Both the position numbers and the translations under genes were made by a program. The notes under the pieces were generated by a model. The model was not told where the DNA came from and did not search any database. It was given only the letters and a program-made list of their open reading frames with translations. DNA of 42,736 nt, taken from assembly GCA_964570285.1 (NCBI GenBank), contig CAZMXP010000043.1:1-42736 (forward strand), given 5' to 3'. This stretch comes from CAZMXP01 sp964570285 (GTDB taxonomy: Bacteria > Planctomycetota > PLA2). Below are positions 7,530-16,658 of this stretch, one piece after another (the stretch's first letter is position 1; every line of letters begins with the position of its first letter).

Positions 7530-8810
7530 ATGGCGATCCAGGACATCGGCGAGATCCAGCCCAAGTACCACAAGCTCATCAGCGACTGGCAGAAGAAGCA
7601 CTTCCCCGAACTCGGGTATCTGGAGAAGCACTGGACCGACTACTACCCCAAGCAGAGCCCCTTCCGGCTGATCTCGCGCCTCGGCGACCTGAAGTCGGAG
7701 CAGATCTCCGTGGGGCGCTACAAGGACAAGCCCTACTTCGAGGCGGCCAACGAGATGTCGGGCAACATGTTCTTCTCGGCGCAGGGCATCGTGAAGGCGC
7801 AGTGCTCGACGGAGCTCGGCTCGATCCAGCAGCACCGGATGAGCATCGACAAGGCCGTCACCGACGAGATGAAGTTCGGGATCCTCCGGATCATGGCGGA
7901 GGAGCTGCGCCACGCCTACCAGATGTTCTGGGTGCTCGAGCACGACGAGACGTGGAAGCGCCTCGGCATGGGGGATGTCGCCGACCAGATGATCCAGGAG
8001 CTGCTCGACATGAAGACCGGCGGGCACGTGCTCGACGCCTTCAACATGGAGATGCAGGACTTCCTCGACAACACCATGTTCGCGACGGTGATCGACTGCG
8101 TCGGCAAGTACCAGCTCGACATGCAGACGGTCTTCTGCTACGCGCCGATGGCGCGCTCGATGGTGCCGATGCTCGTCGAGGAGGCGTTCCACCTCGGCCA
8201 CGGGCGCAAGAGCGTGCGCCAGATCGCCGTGATGGCCGCGAACCAGCAGGGGGAGTTCTCCGTGCGCGACGTGCAGCAGCACCTGAACAAGTGGCTGCCG
8301 CGCGGCCTCGAGATGTTCGGGAGCGAGAGCGGGGGCGGGACGAACGTCGAGTTCGGGTTCAAGAGCAAGACCAACGTCGTCGCGCAGTCCGAGTACTACG
8401 ACGAGATCAAGGACTATGTCCGCGACTGGAACTGCGCCATGGTGCAGCAGGTCTACCGGAAGGACCTCGACTACGCGACCGCGAAGGAGATCGTCGAGCG
8501 CATCTGGGAGACGAAGGACGAGTGCAAGGGCGTCCGGCCGGAGATGATCCTCTTCATGCCCGACCGGCGCTTCTTCAGGAAGCGCGGGCTCGCCGAGTTC
8601 GTCTTCAAGCCGTTCGACCTGCACGGCACGCTGCTCACCGGGGCGGGCGGGCTGCCGATCGGCCCGGAGGACTACCTGGCCTACCTGAAGGGGCACCTGC
8701 CCGAGGGCTACTTCGCCGACCCGGAGTGGCAGAAGTTCGAGCGGCAGCTCCGCGAGTACTACCGCAAGGGCGGGAAGGGTGACGTCGCGGGGGCCTCCTA
8801 CTCCGGGTAG
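7530..8810 (+). CDS. Ferritin-like diiron protein of the PaaA/PaaC/BoxB superfamily
   Basis: A 426-aa soluble protein. Two helical iron-ligand motifs are clear: EELRH (E124-H128) and EEAFH (E217-H221), with further candidate acids such as E95 nearby. This EExxH arrangement is that of carboxylate-bridged diiron epoxidases acting on aromatic CoA thioesters (phenylacetyl-CoA PaaA, benzoyl-CoA BoxB). The length lies between PaaA (about 310 aa) and BoxB (about 470 aa). None of the usual partners (PaaB, PaaD, PaaE reductase, BoxA or BoxC) is beside it, so the substrate is unknown. It stands alone between a repeat-rich gap and a kinase gene, with its own promoter-like site. Confidence 0.72.
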   Translation: MAIQDIGEIQPKYHKLISDWQKKHFPELGYLEKHWTDYYPKQSPFRLISRLGDLKSEQISVGRYKDKPYFEAANEMSGNMFFSAQGIVKAQCSTELGSIQQHRMSIDKAVTDEMKFGILRIMAEELRHAYQMFWVLEHDETWKRLGMGDVADQMIQELLDMKTGGHVLDAFNMEMQDFLDNTMFATVIDCVGKYQLDMQTVFCYAPMARSMVPMLVEEAFHLGHGRKSVRQIAVMAANQQGEFSVRDVQQHLNKWLPRGLEMFGSESGGGTNVEFGFKSKTNVVAQSEYYDEIKDYVRDWNCAMVQQVYRKDLDYATAKEIVERIWETKDECKGVRPEMILFMPDRRFFRKRGLAEFVFKPFDLHGTLLTGAGGLPIGPEDYLAYLKGHLPEGYFADPEWQKFERQLREYYRKGGKGDVAGASYSG

Positions 8811-8891
8811 CGCCCCGCCGCGGGGGAAGGGTCTATCGCGCCGGGGCCCGCCGTCCGATAATCCACCGGACCCCCGGGTTGTGGGCGCGCC

Positions 8892-10904
8892 ATGAAGTCA
8901 TCGGAAGCCGAGACCGTTCTCGCGGCGTTGAGCGAGGTCTATGCGCTCGACGACGTGCAGCAGATCGTGGACAGGGTCTGCGAGGTGGTCGTGTCGATCT
9001 GCCCCTACCGGGTCGCGCTGCTCTCGCTCTACTTCGGCGAGGACGTCTATATCGGCCTGGTCGGCGGCACGGACGAGATGCGCCGCAGCTTCCTGGGGGC
9101 GGCGCGGACCTTCGAGCACTCGGCCCGGGAGGCGAAGCGGAAGGCGATCTGGGCGCGCCACCGCATCGAGGGCACGAGCATCTGCTTCATCCCGGAGGGC
9201 AGCGACGTGGCGTTCAGCGAGTGCTTCCAGGCGTCGGAGGAGCGCCCGGGCAGCGCGTGGCGTCCCGCGGACCGCCTGATGGTCTTCGTGCGCGGCGCCG
9301 ACCGCGAGGTCCGCGGCGTGCTGAGCCTCGACGAGCCGCTCAGCGGCGAGCGCCCCGACCCCGCGAACCTCGGCGCGCTCGGCACCGTGGACCGGCTCAT
9401 CGAGCTGATGGGCGTCGTCATCCACAACAAGCACCTCGCGGCCAAGCTGCGCGAGTCCGAGGAGCGCTACGCCGCGGTCGTCGAGCAGGGGCACGACGGG
9501 ATCCTCGTGGCGCGCGACGGGGTCGTGATCTTCGCGAACGGACAGGCCGTCCGCATGCTCGCGACGGAGCGCGCCCAGGTCGTCGGCGCCCCGCTCGACC
9601 GGATCCTCGCGCGCGGCACGGAGACCTCCCTCACCGGCGACGAGGAGGGAAGGCTGCTGCGGGGCGACGGCCGCTCGCTCGACGTCGCGATCCGCGCGAG
9701 CACGATCGGCCTCGGGGGCGCGACCGCCCAGCTCTTCGCCGTGGCCGACATCACCGAGCGCAAGCGCGTCTTCGGCCAGCTCATGCGGGCCCAGAAGATG
9801 GAGGGCGTCGGCACGCTGGCGAGCGGCATCGCGCACGACTTCAACAACCTGCTCGGCGGCATCCTCGGCTACGCGAGCCTCATCCGCATGCGCGCGGGTC
9901 CCGACGAGACGCTGCTGCGCTATATCGACTCGATCGAAAAGGCCGCCGATCGCGCCTCCTCGGTCACGCGCCAGCTGCTCGGCATCGTGCGCGACGAGCG
10001 CGTCCGCGTCGCCCCGTTCGACGTGGCGCGGCTGCTCGAGGAGGTGACGCGCCTCTTCCGGGAGACCCTCGACCCGGCCATCACGATCCACCTCGAGTGC
10101 GAGCCCGGCCTGCCCGCCGTGCTCGGCGACGAGACGCAGATCCACCAGGTCATGCTCAACATCTGCCTCAACGCGCGCGACGCGATGCCCGACGGCGGCC
10201 GCCTCACGCTCCACGCCGAGCGCACGGCCGACTCCGCGGGCCGCGCGTTCGTCCGGACCCGCATCCGCGACACCGGCGTCGGCATCGACAAGGAGACGAT
10301 GGCGAAGATCTTCGATCCGTTCTTCACGACGAAGCGGGCGGGCCACGGGACCGGGCTCGGCCTCTACATGGCCTACCGCGTCATCGAGCGCCACGGCGGC
10401 TTCATCGACGTGACGAGCAAGCCCGGGCGCGGCACCACCGTGGAGATCCTCCTCCCCGCGAAGGAGGCGCGGCTGCCCGCGGCCGCCGAGCCGCACGTCG
10501 CGTCGGCGGCCCAGGGCGCGGGCAAGATCCTCCTCGTGGACGACGAAGAGCTGATCCGCTCCGTGGGCGGCGAGATGCTGAAGCGCCTCGGCTACGCCGT
10601 GCTGCTCGCCGCCGACGGCCGCGAGGCGGTCGAAGTCGTGCGGCGCGAGAGCCCCGGCCTCCGGTGCGTGATCCTAGACATCGCGATGCCGGTGATGAAC
10701 GGCTGGGACGCGGCGCGCAGGATCCGCGACCTGGATCCGGCCCTGCCGATCCTCATCTCCTCCGGCCACGACCTCTCCGCGACGATGGGCGACACCCACG
10801 GCATCGCCGACGCCCGCTACCTCAAGAAGCCCTACCGTTTCGAGGGCCTCCGCCTCCAGCTGGAAGAGGTGCTGGGCGGGTCCCATGGGGGTCCAACCCG
10901 GTAG
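8892..10904 (+). CDS. Cytoplasmic hybrid histidine kinase (GAF-like, PAS, HisKA, HATPase, REC)
   Basis: A 670-aa protein without membrane segments. Residues 1 to about 185 look GAF-like. A PAS domain (about 195-300) ends ITERKR. The HisKA box GIAHDFNNLLGGILGYASL carries His315. The ATPase domain has DTGVGI and a GTGLGL box. The C-terminal receiver domain has LLVDDEE near 552, phospho-acceptor Asp596 in ILDIAMPVMNGW and Lys in LKKP. A GATAAT sequence (8857-8862) lies 29 nt upstream of the ATG. The receiver tail suggests phosphorelay to a phosphotransferase elsewhere. Its ligand is not visible. Confidence 0.92.
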   Translation: MKSSEAETVLAALSEVYALDDVQQIVDRVCEVVVSICPYRVALLSLYFGEDVYIGLVGGTDEMRRSFLGAARTFEHSAREAKRKAIWARHRIEGTSICFIPEGSDVAFSECFQASEERPGSAWRPADRLMVFVRGADREVRGVLSLDEPLSGERPDPANLGALGTVDRLIELMGVVIHNKHLAAKLRESEERYAAVVEQGHDGILVARDGVVIFANGQAVRMLATERAQVVGAPLDRILARGTETSLTGDEEGRLLRGDGRSLDVAIRASTIGLGGATAQLFAVADITERKRVFGQLMRAQKMEGVGTLASGIAHDFNNLLGGILGYASLIRMRAGPDETLLRYIDSIEKAADRASSVTRQLLGIVRDERVRVAPFDVARLLEEVTRLFRETLDPAITIHLECEPGLPAVLGDETQIHQVMLNICLNARDAMPDGGRLTLHAERTADSAGRAFVRTRIRDTGVGIDKETMAKIFDPFFTTKRAGHGTGLGLYMAYRVIERHGGFIDVTSKPGRGTTVEILLPAKEARLPAAAEPHVASAAQGAGKILLVDDEELIRSVGGEMLKRLGYAVLLAADGREAVEVVRRESPGLRCVILDIAMPVMNGWDAARRIRDLDPALPILISSGHDLSATMGDTHGIADARYLKKPYRFEGLRLQLEEVLGGSHGGPTR

Positions 10905-10987
10905 TCTTGCGGCCTGACCCATCAACACGACGACCCGCCCGCTCTCGGTCGCTGCCCGACTTGGGCCATCCGGTCCTCGCCCCCCGA

Positions 10988-11236
10988 TCAGTCCGGCTTG
11001 CGCACCTCGGTGTCTCGCCGCCCCCCGCCCGGCGGCGGGTAGGGCCTCTCCCTCCGGATCGAGCGCCAGCGCGCGACGATGTAGAGGACGACCCCGAGTC
11101 CGACCAGCGTGCGGCTGTACGGCATCCACCAGGGAGCCTCCCAGTGATCAGCGCCAAGGCCGACCGCCACGCCGGCGACGACGACCGCGATGCCCGCGTA
11201 GGCGAGGCGCGAGAGCCTAACCACCAGCCGCGCCAA
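10988..11236 (-). CDS. Small two-span membrane protein after gltX
   Basis: An 82-aa protein with two predicted membrane segments (about 9-28 and 40-57) and a basic, Pro/Gly-rich C-terminal tail. Its ATG at 11236 lies 20 nt inside the end of gltX, so it is probably the second gene of that transcript. I do not recognise a family. Confidence 0.55.
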   Translation of the reverse strand: MARLVVRLSRLAYAGIAVVVAGVAVGLGADHWEAPWWMPYSRTLVGLGVVLYIVARWRSIRRERPYPPPGGGRRDTEVRKPD

Positions 11237-12677
11237 GGATCGGATTCTCCGGGCTGCCGAGCACGTCGATCGCGGCGTCGATGCGCTCGATGCAACTCGC
11301 CTTGCCGAGCAGGCACATCGACTCGATCAGCGGCGGCGTCACCGCCTTCGCGCTGACCGCCCAGCGCAAAGACAGGAAGAGGTCGCGTGGCTTCCACCCC
11401 CCCTCCTCCGCGAGCGCACGCAGCTTCGCCTCGAGGACCGCGGGCTCAAGCTCCTCGCTGTGCGCGATGATCTCGCGCGCAAGGCGCAGCATCGCGGCGG
11501 TGTTCGTGTCGGTCTTGTTCTTCGGGATCAGCTCGTCGTGGGGCGGGAAGACGCGCTCGGCGAAGAGGAAGTCGGTCAGCTCCTCGAATTCGGTGAGCCG
11601 CTTCATCCGCTCCTGCACGAGCGGGATCACGCGCCGCAGGAACTCCGGGTCCGCCTTCGCGGCCAGCGGACTCATCGCGCGCAGCCTCTCCGCGAGTACC
11701 GAGGGCGCGAGCTTCCGGATGTAGACCCCGTTCAGCCACTCGAGCTTCGTCAGGTCGAAGACCGGCGCGCTCGTCTTGATCGACTCCGGCTCGAAGGCCG
11801 CCACGAACTCCTCGAGCGTGAACTCCTCGCGGTCCTCCCCGAGGCTGAACCCCATCAGCGCGAGGAAGTTGACCATCGCCTCGGGCAGGAACCCGTTCTC
11901 CCGATACCAGGTGATCGACGTCGGGTTCTTCCGCTTGCTGATCTTGCTCCGGTCGGGGTTGCGCAGCAGCGGCAGGTGGAACCACTTCGGGTAGGGCCAT
12001 CCCATCGCGTCATAGAGCATCACGTGCTTCGGCGTCGAGTTGATCCACTCCTCGGCCCGCAGGATGTGCGTGACGCCCATCCGGTGGTCGTCCACGACGG
12101 TCGCGAGATGGTAGGTCGGGAACCCGTCGCTCTTCAGCAGCACCTGGTCGTCGACAGTGGAATTGGCGATCGTGATCGTTCCACGCAACCCGTCCACGAA
12201 GCTGGTCTCGCCCGCCTCGGGCGTCCGCAGGCGCACGACATGCGTGGTCGAAGCGCTCACCGCGCGCTCGCGGCAGTGGCCGTCATAGCGCGGCTGTTCC
12301 TTGCGCGCCTTCTGCGCCTCGCGCACGCCGTCGAGCCGCTCCGGCGTGCAGTCGCACCGGTAGGCGGCACCCCTCGCGAGCAGCTCCTCGCACACCTCGC
12401 GGTAGAGCGCGGTCCGCTCGCTCTGCCGATAGGGCCCCCGCGCCCCCCCGACATCCGGCCCCTCGTCCCAGGGCAGGCCGAGCCACGCCAGCTCCCGCAT
12501 GATCGCCGCCTCCGAATGCTCCTGGTAGCGCGTGCGGTCGGTGTCGTCGATGCGCAGGATGAGCCGACCGCCGCGCTTTCTCCGCAGCGCGAGATTGAAG
12601 AGCAGCACGTAGGCCGTGCCGACGTGCGGATCCCCGGTCGGGCTCGGCGCGATGCGGACGCAGACGGGATCAACCAT
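11217..12677 (-). CDS. gltX: Glutamyl-tRNA synthetase
   Basis: A 486-aa class I synthetase. The HIGH-type signature is APSPTGDPHVGTAY (residues 10-23) and the KMSKS-type loop is KISKRK (245-250). RIDDTDRTR, GPYRQSER and the anticodon-binding C-terminal half are all present. It charges tRNA(Glu), or tRNA(Glx), with glutamate in the cytoplasm. The length is normal. The insertion loop DVGGARGPYR is encoded across a C5-GCG-C7 run (12435-12449), one of the recurrent motifs of this window. TACGAT on the minus strand 9 nt before the ATG is the probable -10. Confidence 0.96.
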   Translation of the reverse strand: MVDPVCVRIAPSPTGDPHVGTAYVLLFNLALRRKRGGRLILRIDDTDRTRYQEHSEAAIMRELAWLGLPWDEGPDVGGARGPYRQSERTALYREVCEELLARGAAYRCDCTPERLDGVREAQKARKEQPRYDGHCRERAVSASTTHVVRLRTPEAGETSFVDGLRGTITIANSTVDDQVLLKSDGFPTYHLATVVDDHRMGVTHILRAEEWINSTPKHVMLYDAMGWPYPKWFHLPLLRNPDRSKISKRKNPTSITWYRENGFLPEAMVNFLALMGFSLGEDREEFTLEEFVAAFEPESIKTSAPVFDLTKLEWLNGVYIRKLAPSVLAERLRAMSPLAAKADPEFLRRVIPLVQERMKRLTEFEELTDFLFAERVFPPHDELIPKNKTDTNTAAMLRLAREIIAHSEELEPAVLEAKLRALAEEGGWKPRDLFLSLRWAVSAKAVTPPLIESMCLLGKASCIERIDAAIDVLGSPENPILGAAGG

Positions 12678-12686
12678 GCGGGCCGA

Positions 12687-12692
12687 ATCGTA
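12687..12692 (-). promoter_or_regulatory. Candidate -10 element (TACGAT) for gltX
   Basis: TACGAT lies 9 nt before the gltX start codon on the minus strand, with no Shine-Dalgarno sequence in between. Confidence 0.35.
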
Positions 12693-12712
12693 GCAGACGG
12701 GTAGCGATGAAT

Positions 12713-12760
12713 GGGGGGGGCCCGGGGGGGCCCGTCGCCCGCTGCGCGGGCTATGGGCCC
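12713..12760. repeat. G-run element with hairpin between gltX and an exported-protein gene
   Basis: G8-CCC-G7 (12713-12730) is followed by a hairpin with arms GCCCGC and GCGGGC and then GGGCCCC. It lies in the divergent promoter region and has the same plan (two G-runs, then a GC hairpin) as elements near 22804 and 34573. Confidence 0.55.
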
Positions 12761-12775
12761 CAAGGGGCCACCGAG

Positions 12776-12781
12776 TAGGAT
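12776..12781 (+). promoter_or_regulatory. Candidate -10 element (TAGGAT)
   Basis: TAGGAT lies 7 nt before ATG 12789. The in-frame ATG at 12780 falls inside this hexamer, so it is an unlikely start. Confidence 0.4.
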
Positions 12782-12788
12782 GGGTGTC

Positions 12789-14681
12789 ATGAAGGGAGCG
12801 ACGCTGCTCGCCGTTGGCGTAGCGTTCGCGGCGGGCGTCGGGCTTGGCTATCTGCTAGCCCAGCGCGAGGAGGCGCCCGCGCGGGTGAGCGTTCGCGCGA
12901 CGGCCCCCGCGCCCCCTCACGAGTCGATCCGACGGACGGAGTCTGCGTCGCCGCAGGCTTTCCTCGACTCGATTCCGCTGCCGCGGGTCCCGGAGGGCGA
13001 CGGACGCATCGCCGGGCGCGTGCTCACCGACGCCGGCGAACCCGTGGCGGGCGTGCGCATCGACGCGCGCTGCCAAGCGGCGCCACGCGAGGGCACCGAC
13101 TGGCCGACGGAGCCGACGGAGCAGATCGTGCGGGTCGCGGAGTCGGTCAACTGGAACGCGGCGCTCCAAAGGTCGGCGACGACGGCCGCCGACGGAACGT
13201 TCGTGCTTGATCGCGTGCCGGATCTTGCGTACGGGATCGGGGCGACACTGGCGGGCTGGCGCATCCGCCCGGTGAGCCGAGACGGCGCGCAGAACGTCAA
13301 GTCTGGAGCGCGAGTCGACTTCGTCGCGGAGAGGGTCGTCAACGTGCGGGCGACGGTGCTCTTCCCGGACGGCGTGACGCCGACGCGCGCCACCGTGACG
13401 GCGAAGCAGGGGGAGAACTCGTCAAGCTGGGGCGACCGCAACGGTGTCGCGGAATTCGCGCTGAAGCCGGGGGAGTGGGAGCTCCGGGCGACGGCGGGAG
13501 AGGAGGGGGAGCTTGCAAGCGAGCCGGAGAGGGTGACGCTTTCTGGCGGCGGCATCGACGTGACGCTTCGCCTCCGGGGGCGGCCGGGCATCGTCGGGCG
13601 GATCGTCATCGATTGGGGCAAGCTGGTCGGCAATCCCGAGGTCAAGTGCGTCGCGATCGGCGCGGACGTGGCGCCGGTGCCGTCGCTCCTCGACGCCGAC
13701 GGCCCGCGCGTCCGCGTCTCCCGCGAGGGCGAGCGGTACAGCGTGCTCGACCTCGCGCCGGGGCGCTATCTCCTGGGCGTCTATCTCGTGCGCACGGGCG
13801 CCGGACAGAGCCCGGCCCGGATCGAGGTCGTCGATGTGGCCGACTTCCTCGTCGTGCGCGATCTCGTCGTGGCGGAGCCGCCGCGATCGGCGTATGCGGT
13901 CGTCCGCGTGCTGGACCCGACGGGCGCGCCCGTGGAAGGCCTTTCGTTTTCGGGCGGGTTCCGCGGCGAGCGGGTCACGTCGGGCGGACCGCTCGCCGTC
14001 CTCAGGCGGTCCGACGGCTCCTACCTCGCACTCCACTACGGTGTAGAGCCTGAGGTCGCGGGCGAGCACTCGATCACGATCCGCGCGAAGGACTACGGCC
14101 AGCGCAAGATTGGGTATGCGCGCGGGCCCGCCGACGAGTTCGAGGTCCGCTTCGCTCCCCCGGCGACGCTTGTCGTCACTCTCACCGGTTACAGAGCCAC
14201 GCCGCCGCAGTCGGAGCTGAGCATGCTGCTTCGCACGCCGCTGAGCCCGGAGGAGAGGGCGAAGACTTCCCGCTCCTACACCGGGAACCGGGCGAAGCCG
14301 GACGGCAGCGGGCGAGTCTCGATGGAGCCTGCGGAATCGGGAAGCCAGGAGCTCGTGATCTTCCACTCGCGAGGCCCCGGACTCGGCGCCGTCGTCGCGA
14401 CCGTCGCCGTGACGCTGCGACCGGGCGAGAACCGCATCGACATCCCCGTGCCGACGATGCATCCGCTCAAGGTGCGCACGGCCGGGAAGGCGGGCGTCCA
14501 AGTGCAAGTCCAGCCCGCGGGCCGCGATGCGGAGTGGTTCATTGCGCACCAGATGTCGGATGCGTCCGGGCTCGCCGAGTTCCCCGCCCTCGCGCCGGGC
14601 TCCTACACCGTCCGCGCAGGCGGTTCTGAGCCCGTGACGGCGCACGTCAACGGCCCGACCGAGATCGCGGTTGACGGCTAA
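12789..14681 (+). CDS. Exported/anchored protein with carboxypeptidase-regulatory-like domains
   Basis: About 630 aa. The N-terminus MKGATLLAVGVAFAAGVGLGY is a signal peptide or membrane anchor with no lipobox Cys. Several beta-sandwich repeats follow, with motifs such as GRIAGRVLTDAGEPVAGVRI and GTFVLDRVPD, typical of carboxypeptidase regulatory-like (transthyretin-fold) domains. No catalytic domain is visible. Such proteins usually have structural or adhesive roles at the cell surface. It is similar in plan to the protein at 29105-30940. The start at 12789 is chosen from the TAGGAT spacing. The gene meets the next one tail to tail, with overlapping stops. Confidence 0.75.
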   Translation: MKGATLLAVGVAFAAGVGLGYLLAQREEAPARVSVRATAPAPPHESIRRTESASPQAFLDSIPLPRVPEGDGRIAGRVLTDAGEPVAGVRIDARCQAAPREGTDWPTEPTEQIVRVAESVNWNAALQRSATTAADGTFVLDRVPDLAYGIGATLAGWRIRPVSRDGAQNVKSGARVDFVAERVVNVRATVLFPDGVTPTRATVTAKQGENSSSWGDRNGVAEFALKPGEWELRATAGEEGELASEPERVTLSGGGIDVTLRLRGRPGIVGRIVIDWGKLVGNPEVKCVAIGADVAPVPSLLDADGPRVRVSREGERYSVLDLAPGRYLLGVYLVRTGAGQSPARIEVVDVADFLVVRDLVVAEPPRSAYAVVRVLDPTGAPVEGLSFSGGFRGERVTSGGPLAVLRRSDGSYLALHYGVEPEVAGEHSITIRAKDYGQRKIGYARGPADEFEVRFAPPATLVVTLTGYRATPPQSELSMLLRTPLSPEERAKTSRSYTGNRAKPDGSGRVSMEPAESGSQELVIFHSRGPGLGAVVATVAVTLRPGENRIDIPVPTMHPLKVRTAGKAGVQVQVQPAGRDAEWFIAHQMSDASGLAEFPALAPGSYTVRAGGSEPVTAHVNGPTEIAVDG

Positions 14682-16108
14682 CTGCCGGGCCGCAGACGCT
14701 CGGCCTCGCGGATCGCAAGCCACCGGCGGAGACTCCACGAGGCCCAGTGGCGGTTCTCGTGCCGGGCGCGCGCGAGTGCCTGATCGGCGCCCTGCCGCGC
14801 CCGGGCGGCGACGGCTCCCGCCCCCTCCCGGGCGAGCCGCTCCAGCGACGGCAGCGCGGCAGGCCCGAGTCCTTCCAGATAGCCGACGTCCATCAGGGTC
14901 TCCCGGTCGCGCAGGTGGCGCTCGACGTTGAACCGCGCGACGAAGCCATCGACGTCGAGCACCGCCCAGAGCGAGAGCGCGAGGATCGCGCTCCGGGTAT
15001 TCGCCTCCAGGAGGAAGAGCAGCGTGTGCCCGCGGCGGATGCGGATCGCGACCAGGACGAGGCCGATCGCCACCAGCGCGAGCCAGAGCGCGGTCGCGGC
15101 GCGCAGGCGCGTCAGGCCGTAGGCGTCGGCGTAGAGCGAAAGGCGCTGCGCCGCCCCCGCGAGCACGAGGAGGTTCTGTGCCACGAAGAGGTAGGCGAGC
15201 GCGCGTGCGAGGGGGTGCTCCGCCTGGCGCGTGCCGCGCCGCAGGAAGAGTTCGATCGTGAACGCGGCGAGGATGACCGCGAAGACGAGCCGGTAGGCGC
15301 CGCGGTGCGTGTAGGCGCTGAAGGTGATGCCCTCGGGAAGGGTTCCGCGGCCCCACAGGTAGACGATGTCAGTCGCGTTCGCGACAAGGAAGAGCGCATT
15401 GACGCAGAGGAAGGTGGCGAGACAGGCGCGCAACTCCTGCCGGTGCCGCTCCTCGGGCAGGGGCATCGCCGGAGGCATCGGGCAGGGCAGCGGACGGCCG
15501 AGCCGGAACCGCGTGATGCCGTAGACGCCCGCCCCGACGAGGAACCAGAAGCCGATGCGCTGCAGATCGAGTTCGAGGCAGAGCTTCAGCAGCCGCTCGA
15601 CGCCGCGGCTCGCAATGCGCGAGAGCACGACGTTGGCCGGAAGGAGCAGCATCGCAAAGACGAGCGTGATCGCGATGGGCACGACGTAGACCCACAACGG
15701 CATCGAGGCGCGGCCGGCGCGCCAGCGGCCGATATAGACCGCCCGCCGGAGGTCCGACGGCGCGGCGCCATAGCTGCGGAACCCCGCGGAGATGCCTCGC
15801 ACGAGACCGCGGAAGAGCGAGCGCGGCGCCTCCATCCGCCCGAGCGCGAGGATCGCCCACCCGAGCGCGACGAGAAGCAGCGCCGCGGTGCCGGAGGGCT
15901 CCACCGCGCCGGAGAACGCAAGCGCGAGCCAGAGGATCCCCCATCCGCGCGCCGCAAGGAGGCCCGCACCGAAGGTGCGAAGGGCGACCGCACCAACCAG
16001 CAGCGAGAAGACTGTGAGCCCAAGCCCCAGCGGCCGGTCGAAGAGGCAGAGATCGCCAATGATCGTGCAAGCGATCGCGACCGAGAGCCGCTTCGTCAGG
16101 GCACGCAT
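14678..16108 (-). CDS. Polytopic membrane protein, DUF4153/DUF4173-like
   Basis: A 476-aa protein with about ten hydrophobic segments. The central motif TFSAYTHRGAYRLVFAVIL resembles the ARRGF-type motif of DUF4153/DUF4173 membrane proteins, whose function is unknown. The last ~100 residues are soluble and predicted helical (LERLAREGAGAVAARARQGA). TAAGAT on the minus strand lies 12 nt before the ATG. Confidence 0.65.
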   Translation of the reverse strand: MRALTKRLSVAIACTIIGDLCLFDRPLGLGLTVFSLLVGAVALRTFGAGLLAARGWGILWLALAFSGAVEPSGTAALLLVALGWAILALGRMEAPRSLFRGLVRGISAGFRSYGAAPSDLRRAVYIGRWRAGRASMPLWVYVVPIAITLVFAMLLLPANVVLSRIASRGVERLLKLCLELDLQRIGFWFLVGAGVYGITRFRLGRPLPCPMPPAMPLPEERHRQELRACLATFLCVNALFLVANATDIVYLWGRGTLPEGITFSAYTHRGAYRLVFAVILAAFTIELFLRRGTRQAEHPLARALAYLFVAQNLLVLAGAAQRLSLYADAYGLTRLRAATALWLALVAIGLVLVAIRIRRGHTLLFLLEANTRSAILALSLWAVLDVDGFVARFNVERHLRDRETLMDVGYLEGLGPAALPSLERLAREGAGAVAARARQGADQALARARHENRHWASWSLRRWLAIREAERLRPGS

Positions 16109-16207
16109 TGAGGCGACAGGATCTTACGGGGCGTGCCGGACGCTCTCCCGGCCTGTGTCGAGGGGAAGGCGTGGGAATCCGCTCCGCCGTCCCGTTACGT
16201 GGATGCT

Positions 16208-16234
16208 GGGGGGGCTCGGGGGGGCTCGGGGGGG
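16208..16234 (+). repeat. Triple G7 repeat (G7-CTC-G7-CTC-G7)
   Basis: Three seven-G runs at exact 10-bp spacing in the gap between the membrane protein and the Uma2 remnant. One further G-run on the same strand would allow an intramolecular G-quadruplex; runs of seven can also donate two tetrad columns. Confidence 0.7.
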
Positions 16235-16298
16235 CTGGCTCGCGCCCCTGCCCGGGCATGTCTGGACAGCAGGTCGGCTAGAATCGAGTGAGCGCAAC

Positions 16299-16511
16299 AT
16301 GGCGATGATGCGTACGATCACCACGGCGGAGCAGCTCCTCGCCGCAGGTGCGGGGGCGGTTTGGGTTGTCGACCCCCGGGCCCGCACGGTAACGGTTCAT
16401 GCCGGTGGCGGGGCGCGACAGGTCCTCCGTGAGGGCGAGGTCCTGAAGGGCGACCCCGTCGTGCCCGGCTTCGAGGTCGCAGTCGCGACGCTGTTCCCGG
16501 CGCCGGAGTAG
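16299..16511 (+). pseudogene. Internally deleted Uma2-family (DUF820) gene
   Basis: The 70-residue product starts like Uma2 proteins (TITTAEQLLA). It then jumps directly to their C-terminal motif AGAGAVWVVDPRARTVTVH...LREGEVLKGDPVVPGF. Uma2 proteins are about 190 aa PD-(D/E)XK nuclease-like proteins, and the whole nuclease core is missing here. TAGAAT (16279-16284) precedes it, so it may still be transcribed. I read it as a deletion remnant rather than a functional mini-protein. Confidence 0.6.
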
Positions 16512-16658
16512 GTGCCCGAAGGGAGCGCACCACCGTGATGCCGCCGGACCGCTTCTTCGGGGCGGAGGAGGAGCGCGCGACCGCGCCGCGCTCGCTCGCG
16601 GTCGACAACGGCGGGCCGATGCGGTCGGGACGGGCGCGCGCGGGCCGGGCCGTCCCCG

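Noticed and set aside
12711..12788. Upstream start for the exported protein at 12711 or 12780
   Set aside because: The added residues come from a G-run/hairpin element. The 12780 ATG lies inside the TAGGAT hexamer. ATG 12789 gives a clean signal peptide.
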